Below are positions 1 through 6,128 of a stretch of DNA of 8,272 bases, one piece after another. The notes below the pieces were generated by a model, which saw only the letters and a program-made list of their open reading frames with translations, was not told the origin of the DNA and searched no databases. The stretch comes from an uncultured Pseudomonadota bacterium. Its GTDB lineage: Bacteria > Lernaellota > Lernaellaia > Lernaellales > Lernaellaceae. Position 1 is the stretch's first letter. Each line of letters opens with the position of its first letter. The stretch spans positions 1 through 8,272 of the forward strand of contig CALBTQ010000336.1 of NCBI GenBank assembly GCA_937967875.1, given 5' to 3'. The position numbers were made by a program, and so were the translations under genes.

Positions 1-46
1 AGATCGTATTCGGTGACTGGAGTTCAGACGTGTGCTCTTCCGATCT
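1..46 (+). other. Untrimmed Illumina adapter with index (artefact)
   Basis: Bases 13-46 (34 nt, beginning GTGACTGGAG and ending CTTCCGATCT) match the TruSeq Read 2 adapter as I know it, base for base. Bases 1-4 (AGAT) match the end of the P7 primer, and bases 5-12 (CGTATTCG) occupy the place of the 8-nt i7 index. This stretch is sequencing-library DNA, not genome. The true contig therefore starts at about base 47, and any coding or regulatory call inside 1-46 is spurious. Confidence 0.97.
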
Positions 47-47
47 C

Positions 48-1346
48 GTCGTGGTTCTATTAATATCGATCGGCACGGCGCACGCCGATATCCTTTACAC
101 CTATGGATTTTCCCCGCGCGGCATGGGCATGGGCAACGCGATGACCGCCATCGCCGACGATTGGGCCGCGCCGTTTTACAATCCCGCGGGCACGGCGTTC
201 CAGACCAAGCCTTCGGTCGGCTTCGGGTATTTCCTCGGCGACTCGTCGATCAACGCGATCGGCATCGATGAAATTTCCCTTGGCGCGACGCGCGGCATGC
301 TCTACGGCGCGAACTTGCCGCTGCCGTTCCGCGACGGCATCTTCAAAGATCGGCTGGCGTTCGGCTTCGCCGGCTTCATGCCCGAGGGCATGTTGATCCG
401 CATGGGCGTGGATGCGCCGACCGATCCGACGCTGATTCTATTGGGCAACGCCAACCGCAGCTCGGTGATGATTCCCACCCTGGGCATTAAGATCACCGAA
501 GGTCTGGCCATCGGCGGCGGCGTGCAATCGTTCGTGGACACCAAGGGCGAAATTTACGCCTACATCGATCCCAGCGGCGCGGTGCAGACCAAGGTCGGCG
601 AAGAACTGGTGATGGTTTACTTCCCGATTGCCAGTGTGCTGTTCCGCCCCGGCAAGCATTGGGATTCGATGCGCGGGTGGGGCTTCGGTTTCGTCTACCG
701 CGACCAGCAATACACCGACTACCTGATTCCGATCAGCGCAGCGCTGGGCGATATTCCCTTCATCGTCAGCTTCGCCGCCAAGAGCCTGTTTCTGCCGCGC
801 CAGTACATCGGCGCGGTGTCCTACGATGGTGGCCGCTGGCGCGTCGAGGCCGATGTGGCGTTCAACGAATGGTCGGAATTTCCGGACCCGCATCTGATCA
901 TCAAAAACGACGTGTCCATTCCGATCATCCCCATCGAGTTTACCGATTCGGTGGCGCATCCGCCGAAGTTCCACGATACCGTCACCGGCAAGGCCGGCGC
1001 GGAGTTCGACGTGTTCCGCCACGACGATGTCGATATGTTCCTGCGCGGCGGTTATCAGATCGATCCGTCGCCGGTGCCGCCGCAGACCGGTTACACGAAC
1101 CAACTCGACAGCGACCGCCACGTCGGCGCGCTGTCCTACGGCCTGACCTGGAAGGGCGTGGGCGATTTTCGTTTCAACGCGCCCATCAAAATCGACACGG
1201 TCGCGCAGGTGCAATATTTGACCCGGCGCGTGTTTTACAAAAACGACGACGTCGATCCGTCCAATCCCGGCTATCCGAAAATCGGCATGGAGGGATGGTT
1301 GTATTCGTTTGGACTGTCGTTGAGCACGCAATTCGATTACGAGTAA
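48..1346 (+). CDS. FadL/OMPP1-family outer membrane channel, 5' truncated
   Basis: This is a partial gene whose start lies outside the window. An in-frame GTG at base 30 belongs to adapter sequence and must not be used as the start; native codons begin at 48. The first residues (VVVLLISIGTAHA, then Asp) are the hydrophobic core and an AxA cleavage site of a Sec signal peptide. The mature N-terminus carries the FadL/TodX/OMPP1 signature: a GMGMGNAMTAIADD segment, then the NPAG motif of the N-terminal hatch region (bases 180-191). Near the C-terminus, RGGYQIDPSPVP followed by a Leu-Asp-Ser-Asp-Arg-His stretch is the conserved final part of this family's barrel. About 427 mature residues fits the family size. 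FadL proteins are outer-membrane beta-barrels that admit hydrophobic molecules such as fatty acids or aromatics; the substrate here is unknown. The final residues (FDYE) lack the usual terminal aromatic. It is the first visible gene of a probable operon with the next two. Confidence 0.9.
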   Translation, partial: VVVLLISIGTAHADILYTYGFSPRGMGMGNAMTAIADDWAAPFYNPAGTAFQTKPSVGFGYFLGDSSINAIGIDEISLGATRGMLYGANLPLPFRDGIFKDRLAFGFAGFMPEGMLIRMGVDAPTDPTLILLGNANRSSVMIPTLGIKITEGLAIGGGVQSFVDTKGEIYAYIDPSGAVQTKVGEELVMVYFPIASVLFRPGKHWDSMRGWGFGFVYRDQQYTDYLIPISAALGDIPFIVSFAAKSLFLPRQYIGAVSYDGGRWRVEADVAFNEWSEFPDPHLIIKNDVSIPIIPIEFTDSVAHPPKFHDTVTGKAGAEFDVFRHDDVDMFLRGGYQIDPSPVPPQTGYTNQLDSDRHVGALSYGLTWKGVGDFRFNAPIKIDTVAQVQYLTRRVFYKNDDVDPSNPGYPKIGMEGWLYSFGLSLSTQFDYE

Positions 1347-1350
1347 AGCG

Positions 1351-2661
1351 ATGCGTAGGTTGTTGCCCATTTTGCTGGTATTACTGCTCGCCGGGCAGGC
1401 GTGGGCGGGATCCTTCGACATCTTCGGCACCGGCGCGCGGGCCATCGCGCTCGGCGGCGCGTACACGGCGCTGGGCAACGACGCCGCCGGCGTGTACTAC
1501 AACATCGGCGCGATCACCCAGGTGCATCGACTGCAGGCCGAGATCATGTACAGCTACGCGCAGCCGGAACTGCTGATCAACGGCGTTTCGCAGGACATCG
1601 ACCAGCATCGCGGCTCCAACGCCGGGGCGATCATCGCCACCAAGATTTTCGATCATCAGGTCGCGCTGGGCCTGAACCTGTTCATCCCGGACGATCATGC
1701 GATGCGTTTCCTCGTGCTGCCGATCGAGCAGCCGCACAATCCGTTCACGCACAACGCCAATCACGTGTTTACCGTCATGGGCGGCGTGGGCGTCGAGGTG
1801 TTCGACTGGCTGTCGGTGGGCGGCGGCGTGAACGTGCTGGCCACCGAATACGGCAGCGTCGAATTTACCATCAAGGAAAAAGAGCCCAGCGAAGGCAGTG
1901 AAGTCAGCAAGCTCAAACCCAACTATGCCGCGCTGGCCGGCGTGTGGACCAAGCCGCTGCCCTGGCTGCAGGCCGGCTTCATGTTCCGCGACAAGGTCGA
2001 AATGACCCTTTCGCTGCCCAACATTCTCACCGTGCCGCCGATCGAGGTCTTCGACGGCAGCGAGGTCGACCTGATCCGCAAGACGCAAATGGACATCATC
2101 GCCGAAACCAACTGCCACTTCTCGCCGCGCGCTTACGAACTGGGTGTGGCGTTCCTGCCCACCGAGCAGTGGGTGATCAGCATGAACCTCACCTACGCTG
2201 AATGGTCGGAAATGAGCAGCGACGCGCCTTACGGCGTTGTGTACGTCAGCGGCGGTCTGGCCGACGTTTTCCCGACCCAGCCGGCGCCGCCGCCCGACGA
2301 TCCGGGCTTCGACGACACCTGGACGCCCTCGGTCGGCGTCGAGTACCTGCCGATCAAAAACGATGCGTGGGAAGCGGCGGTGCGCGGCGGCTATCGGTTC
2401 CGTCCGACGCCGGTGCCCGAGCAGAAGTACATCAACAACTACCTGGACGCCGACACGCACGTCATGTCCGCCGGTCTGGGCGGCAAGGCTTTCCGCCTAT
2501 GGAAACACTTGCCCGACAAGCTGGCGGTCGACGGCTTTTTCCAATATCATTACAGCCAACCGCGCACGTATCACAAAGAGTTCGCCACCAGCACGATCGG
2601 CGACATTGAATTCGAGCAAAGCTGGTACAATATCGGCGCCTCTTTGACGTTGGGGTTCTGA
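1351..2661 (+). CDS. FadL-like outer membrane protein, paralogue of the preceding gene
   Basis: The product is 436 aa. It has a Sec signal peptide (residues 1-19, cleavage after AWA) and starts 4 bp after the upstream stop with only a weak GAG as ribosome site, so translational coupling is likely. The N-terminus has the FadL-type glycine/alanine segment (ARAIALGGAYTAL, residues 29-41). The hatch motif, however, reads NIGA (residues 51-54, bases 1501-1512) where the neighbour has NPAG. Homology to the upstream gene is clear: an AEWSEM segment matches NEWSEF, and RGGYRFRPTPVPEQ followed by YINNYLDADTHV matches the paralogue's RGGYQIDPSPVP region. A Pro/Asp-rich stretch around residues 313-325 (QPAPPPDDPG) is probably an extracellular loop. 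The protein ends in LTLGF, with the terminal Phe typical of BAM-assembled barrels. The role is probably outer-membrane passage of a hydrophobic or amphipathic ligand. The changed hatch motif makes transport by the standard FadL mechanism uncertain. Confidence 0.88.
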   Translation: MRRLLPILLVLLLAGQAWAGSFDIFGTGARAIALGGAYTALGNDAAGVYYNIGAITQVHRLQAEIMYSYAQPELLINGVSQDIDQHRGSNAGAIIATKIFDHQVALGLNLFIPDDHAMRFLVLPIEQPHNPFTHNANHVFTVMGGVGVEVFDWLSVGGGVNVLATEYGSVEFTIKEKEPSEGSEVSKLKPNYAALAGVWTKPLPWLQAGFMFRDKVEMTLSLPNILTVPPIEVFDGSEVDLIRKTQMDIIAETNCHFSPRAYELGVAFLPTEQWVISMNLTYAEWSEMSSDAPYGVVYVSGGLADVFPTQPAPPPDDPGFDDTWTPSVGVEYLPIKNDAWEAAVRGGYRFRPTPVPEQKYINNYLDADTHVMSAGLGGKAFRLWKHLPDKLAVDGFFQYHYSQPRTYHKEFATSTIGDIEFEQSWYNIGASLTLGF

Positions 2662-2663
2662 GG

Positions 2664-3824
2664 ATGAGCATTCGCCGCTTCGCCATCGCCGCCGTGTTCG
2701 CGCTGCTGGCCTGCGGTTGCGGCCAGAACGTCGACCTGTTCGGCTCGCTGACCGGCGTGCCCGTTTCCGGCGTCGCCACTTGGTACAAGATCGACATGGA
2801 CCCCGACACCGAACTCGTGCAGCCTTACGTGCTGTTCGGCGACGATCTGCACCGGCTCGTCGAGCCCAGCTACCTGCTCGTCGGCGATCTGCATTACCTT
2901 TTTTACGAAGTGATCGAGTACCAATTCGTCGACGGCGACAAACGGATCGTCGGCAGCACGATTCACGCGGCTGTCAGCGACGACGGCTTTACCTGGGAAA
3001 TTCTCAACGACGATCTACCGGTGCTCGAACCCTCGCAGGAATGGGAAGGCGACGCCGTGGGCGCGCCCGGCGTCGTCTATCGCGGCGGCCGCTTCATGAT
3101 GTGGTACACCGGCGGTTACGGCGCGGGTATCGGCTATGCAGGCAGCGAAGACGGTCTCATCTGGGTCAAGCATGACGGCAATCCGATCCTTCAACCGGAT
3201 CAGGATTGGGAAGAAGGCCTGGTCGCCGCGCCGGCGATCTTGGTGAAGGGCGGACAATACAAGATGTTCTATTCCGGCGGCGACGCCGGCGGGCCGGAAC
3301 TGGCGCAACACGCGGGCCGGGCGATCGGCTATGCGCACAGCGACGACGGCTTGGTCTGGATCAAGCAAGACAATCAAGGCCGCAACGGTCTCGACGATTC
3401 GCCCGCCGTGCGCCCGATGCTCACCGCTTCGCAGCCGTGGGAAGGCTACGATCCCGACAACGAAGTGTACGGCTGGGTCGCCAGCCCGTTCTTCCGCGTC
3501 GATCATCCGGTCGACCGCGACGTCTACCGCCTCTACTACACCGGCAATCGCCCGGGCGATCCGGTGTTCAGCGACGTGAGCATCGGCTACGCGGGCAGCT
3601 TCGACGGCATGGATTGGGAAAAAGCGGACGATGCGATCAACCCGATCCTCGGCGAGAAATTCCCGCTGTCCTTGCCCGGGCTGACCGACTACATGATCTA
3701 CAGCGAGTACGCGCCCAGCGTGGTGCGGCTCGATGCGCAAAACTACCGCATGATCTTCGCGCAGTCCGATCCGCTCGACACCCTGCACGGGTTGGCCGTC
3801 GCCGTGCAGCCCAAACCGGAATGA
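2664..3824 (+). CDS. Lipoprotein with five-bladed glycosidase-type beta-propeller
   Basis: The product is 386 aa, starting 2 bp after the preceding stop. The signal peptide ends in LLACGCG, so either Cys17 (preceded by LLA) or Cys19 could be the lipidated residue. The rest is a repeated blade pattern: an IGYA-type strand, a Ser-x-Asp-Gly-x-x-Trp turn (residues 105-111, 161-167, 226-232, 312-318), an Asn-Pro-Ile-Leu-like segment, a Trp-Glu pair (around 127, 182, 259), an Ala-Pro or Ser-Pro motif, then a strand like YKMFYSGG. With the N-terminal strand set (residues 37-98) this gives about five blades, as in GH43/GH32/GH68/GH130-type folds. I cannot identify the catalytic acid pair of any of these families; in particular no Asn-Asp-Pro-Asn-Gly nucleophile motif of GH32 is present. 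It may be an enzyme of an undefined clade or a binding or structural propeller. It probably acts at the outer membrane beside the two channels. Confidence 0.85.
   Translation: MSIRRFAIAAVFALLACGCGQNVDLFGSLTGVPVSGVATWYKIDMDPDTELVQPYVLFGDDLHRLVEPSYLLVGDLHYLFYEVIEYQFVDGDKRIVGSTIHAAVSDDGFTWEILNDDLPVLEPSQEWEGDAVGAPGVVYRGGRFMMWYTGGYGAGIGYAGSEDGLIWVKHDGNPILQPDQDWEEGLVAAPAILVKGGQYKMFYSGGDAGGPELAQHAGRAIGYAHSDDGLVWIKQDNQGRNGLDDSPAVRPMLTASQPWEGYDPDNEVYGWVASPFFRVDHPVDRDVYRLYYTGNRPGDPVFSDVSIGYAGSFDGMDWEKADDAINPILGEKFPLSLPGLTDYMIYSEYAPSVVRLDAQNYRMIFAQSDPLDTLHGLAVAVQPKPE
3783..3809. repeat. Perfect inverted repeat at convergent gene ends
   Basis: CTGCACGG (3783-3790) and CCGTGCAG (3802-3809) form an 8-bp perfect GC-rich stem around an 11-nt loop. 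It lies inside the last codons of the propeller lipoprotein gene, 12 bp before its stop codon, and 25 bp from the 3' end of the convergent minus-strand gene. There is no T-run on either side, so it is not a canonical intrinsic terminator. It could still cause pausing, stabilise mRNA ends, or be chance in GC-rich coding DNA. Confidence 0.4.
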
Positions 3825-3833
3825 TCCTCTTCG

Positions 3834-5999
3834 CTAGAACATGAACCAGATCGGATCGATCACGTTGTCCAGCAGCGGGCTGAGCTTCTTTTCGATCGCC
3901 TGTTTTTCCTCGCGGTGATACCAGTAGCCCGTCGACGCCTGCCACAGGTAGCGGAAGTCGTACGAGGTCAGGCTGCGTCGCCAGCCGCTGGATAAAAACA
4001 GCGGATAACGGTAGTTCGCCTCGCGTTGCCGCATCACGCCCAGGTACTCTTCGGTGATTTCTTTTGCCAGTGTGAAGTGCTCCTGTGCGGCCTCTTCGCC
4101 GTCCGGATCGTCGCCGGTTTCCTGCAGCCGCCGCGCGCACACGCCCGCGTACAACTCATACACATGCGCCGCGCGCACCGCGTTGACGTGGAAGGAATCG
4201 ACCAGTTCCTCGTACCAGGGCGACGCGGCGTAGGGAACCTGCGGCCGCGCCGCCTCGACCTGCGCGTAAAAATCGGCGTACACGTCGGCCATCAGCTCCA
4301 GCGCGGCGACGGTCGATTCCTCGAACTCGCGCACGATCCATCCGGGCTGTTCATACAGCTTGGCGAAGGTCATCGGCTCGGGGTGCGTCGTGGTGCCGAA
4401 CAGATACCCCAGTTCGTCCCAGGTGTCCTGGCCGGCCAGGTACGAGGCGAGGTTGAAGCCGATGAGCATATCTTCCTGATGCAGCGTCAGCTCGCGCAGC
4501 ACCGCCTCAATCGTCGGGGCCGCGTCGCCGAAGATGTTTGCGTAGTCGGCGATCATGTCCTGCCAGTCCAGCGTCGAATCCCACGTCGAGCGCGCCACGA
4601 CCCAGTCGTTGAGCCAGTAGTTCCACTCGTGCCCGGAGGTGAAGGTCACGTGGCCGTCCAGCCCCTTGTCGGCCAGCAGCACGATGTCCTTCCAGCGGTT
4701 GAACAGGTAGACCGGCAAAAACAGCGGGACGTCGATGTCGAACGAGCACCAGTACGCCGTTTCCGGGTAGTAGTACATTTTGCGCGTGCCCAGAATCGAG
4801 AGCATCCACTCGTAGAGTTCGCTGAAATCCTCGTTGTCGTAAGCCGGCGCCGGGCCTTGCAGATCGTAATACATCACCGTGTGCGGGTAGACGCCCAGGT
4901 CCGCGTCGGCCTCCTGCGCCAGGTAGTTGAAGTTGATGTCGTTGTAATTCTCGGCGACCTGTCCACTGGAGCAATGCACCTTCACCGACGCTTCCGTGTT
5001 CGGATATTTTTCGCGCAGATATTCGACCGTATTGTTCATCCAGGCGACCTGGATGGTGTCTTTGACCTCGGTGAACTCGCTGCTGCCCATTTCGAGGTTG
5101 AGGTGATCCCAGGGCGCCTGCATCAGTCGATCGATGTTCGCCTGCATTTCCTCTTTGTATTCGCCGCGCGTGTTGGGGACGATCTTCCAGGCTTTCTGTT
5201 GTTGGAAAACCCAGGTAACCACCAGCCCGGCGTCGACCTTGCGCCGGTGTGCGTACTCGATGATCGCGTTGAAGTGGGCGAGGGTGGCTTCGTAATCGAC
5301 CGTGCGCAGCAACTCGAATTGGAAATAGTTCTGCTTGTTGCGCACCAGCCAGTCGATCAGGTGCTTCGCGTACTCGAGGTATTCCTCACTGTCGCGCATC
5401 AGGTATTCGGTGGCCTCGATCGGGTGCATCGTGTGGATGTGAAAGCCGCGCCGCCCCCAGTCGGGCGTCTCGACGACATTCAAATCGGTCGGCACATCCG
5501 CCGCGATCAATTTCGGAATGAAAATCTGTTCCGGGTGATAAAAGCCGAAGCCCAGCGTTTCCAGCAGATGATAAAGGCCGTACTGCCGGCCGCGCTCATC
5601 CGCGCCCTCGATCACGATTGCCGCTGCGCCTTCGTATTCGCGCGTTTGCAGGCGGAACGACTCGGCGGGCAGGGACGTGTCGGCCAGCATGACGATCGGC
5701 GTGACGCCCGCGGTGGTCGGCAGCGTCGTCATCGAAGAGACGTGGCGGCCGAACGCTTCGGTCAGCAACGCTTGGGCGTCGGCGGCCGCGAGGCGCAGCG
5801 AGTCCTCTGCATCGGTGGGCAGCACCAACGCTACCGGCGCTTCCTGCGCGCCGGGCGCATCGTCATCATCGTCGTCGTCGGCGGGCGCGGTATTGTCGTC
5901 GTTGTCGTCATCATCATCGTCGTCGGCCTGACAACCGACGGACAGCAGCAACGCGGCGCACAGCAACAACAGCCAAAGGCGAGACGATCCGACTTTCAT
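3834..5999 (-). CDS. Poly-Asp-tethered lipoprotein with glycoside-hydrolase-like architecture
   Basis: The product is 721 aa. The ATG start is supported by a GGAGG ribosome site 4 nt upstream and a lipoprotein signal peptide (residues 1-22, LLLSVGC; lipidated Cys23). A tract of Asp with a few Asn follows (residues 26-36 and 41-47, separated by TAPA). Residues ~53-165 resemble the small alpha/beta domain that precedes the catalytic barrel in GH67, GH20 and DUF4838-type proteins: an Ala-Ala-Ala-Asp-Ala helix start, an IVIEGADERGRQYGLY strand-turn-helix, then LLETLGFGFYHPEQ. Residues ~180-490 look like a (beta/alpha)8 barrel rich in Trp, Tyr and acidic residues, for example NLEMGSSEF (301-309), YYPETAYW (410-417) and FTSGHEWNYW (453-462). 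Residues ~495-721 are mainly helical. E303, E308 and E413 are possible active-site residues, which is inference. The substrate is unknown. It runs convergently to the propeller gene with 9 bp between the stops. Confidence 0.82.
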   Translation of the reverse strand: MKVGSSRLWLLLLCAALLLSVGCQADDDDDDDNDDNTAPADDDDDDDAPGAQEAPVALVLPTDAEDSLRLAAADAQALLTEAFGRHVSSMTTLPTTAGVTPIVMLADTSLPAESFRLQTREYEGAAAIVIEGADERGRQYGLYHLLETLGFGFYHPEQIFIPKLIAADVPTDLNVVETPDWGRRGFHIHTMHPIEATEYLMRDSEEYLEYAKHLIDWLVRNKQNYFQFELLRTVDYEATLAHFNAIIEYAHRRKVDAGLVVTWVFQQQKAWKIVPNTRGEYKEEMQANIDRLMQAPWDHLNLEMGSSEFTEVKDTIQVAWMNNTVEYLREKYPNTEASVKVHCSSGQVAENYNDINFNYLAQEADADLGVYPHTVMYYDLQGPAPAYDNEDFSELYEWMLSILGTRKMYYYPETAYWCSFDIDVPLFLPVYLFNRWKDIVLLADKGLDGHVTFTSGHEWNYWLNDWVVARSTWDSTLDWQDMIADYANIFGDAAPTIEAVLRELTLHQEDMLIGFNLASYLAGQDTWDELGYLFGTTTHPEPMTFAKLYEQPGWIVREFEESTVAALELMADVYADFYAQVEAARPQVPYAASPWYEELVDSFHVNAVRAAHVYELYAGVCARRLQETGDDPDGEEAAQEHFTLAKEITEEYLGVMRQREANYRYPLFLSSGWRRSLTSYDFRYLWQASTGYWYHREEKQAIEKKLSPLLDNVIDPIWFMF
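5859..5924 (-). repeat. GAY-triplet low-complexity tract encoding poly-Asp linker
   Basis: On the minus strand this stretch is almost entirely GAC/GAT with a few AAC codons. It encodes two runs of seven Asp, joined by Asn-Asp-Asp-Asn and Thr-Ala-Pro-Ala. It begins three residues after the lipidated cysteine, so it would form a strongly charged flexible spacer between the membrane anchor and the enzyme-like domain. GAC and GAT are mixed, so the tract is not a pure microsatellite. Confidence 0.9.
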
Positions 6000-6003
6000 G
6001 AAA

Positions 6004-6008
6004 CCTCC
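6004..6008 (-). promoter_or_regulatory. Shine-Dalgarno site of the minus-strand lipoprotein gene
   Basis: GGAGG on the minus strand lies 4 nt before the ATG at 5999-5997. The spacing is short but the match is strong. It fixes the start that gives a complete lipoprotein signal peptide. Confidence 0.75.
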
Positions 6009-6114
6009 ATGCCGCGCCGATGAAGCACATCAAACCGCGCGACGCATTTTCAACGGTACCAATCTTCTTAACTTAATTGATCGATTCTGCATAGAAGGCA
6101 AAGCGGATTTCCGG

Positions 6115-6120
6115 TATAAA
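6115..6120 (+). promoter_or_regulatory. Possible -10 element (TATAAA) for a leaderless transcript
   Basis: TATAAA matches the TATAAT consensus at five of six positions and ends 8 nt before the ATG at 6129. A start of transcription about 7 nt downstream would fall at or next to the start codon. No Shine-Dalgarno sequence is present in 6110-6128, which fits leaderless initiation. No good -35 hexamer is found at 16-18 nt spacing, so the call is weak. Confidence 0.35.
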
Positions 6121-6128
6121 TCGATACA

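Larger units (their letters stand above)
6000..6128. promoter_or_regulatory. Divergent intergenic region, AT-rich core
   Basis: This is the only intergenic space of note in the window. It separates the starts of two divergent genes and must hold both promoters if they are not transcribed from elsewhere. Bases ~6050-6128 are visibly more AT-rich than the surrounding coding DNA. They include TTAACTTAA (6069-6077), a TGATCGAT stretch and TATAAA (6115-6120). I found no convincing -35/-10 pair for the minus strand and no clear operator. Confidence 0.5.

Noticed and set aside
30..47. GTG start giving the N-terminus MCSSDL for the first gene
   Set aside because: These bases belong to the sequencing adapter, so the true start lies upstream and was not assembled.
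438..1478. Long minus-strand open frame opposite the first FadL gene
   Set aside because: It overlaps the ends of two well-supported beta-barrel genes, and its product has no family features. It is a shadow of GC-rich codon use.
1381..2460. Long minus-strand open frame opposite the second FadL gene
   Set aside because: It lies wholly inside a gene with clear homology to its neighbour, and its composition is that of an antisense shadow.
5677..5931. Plus-strand serine-rich open frame across the poly-Asp tract
   Set aside because: It is the antisense reading of the GAY repeats. The minus-strand frame joins this tract to a lipobox and a full-length protein.
4026..6023. A 665-codon open frame on the plus strand opposite the large lipoprotein gene
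   Set aside because: Its product is a mix of Arg, Val, His and Gln without domains or a signal peptide, and it mirrors the codon pattern of the minus-strand gene. The minus-strand reading has a ribosome site, a lipobox and recognisable fold features.
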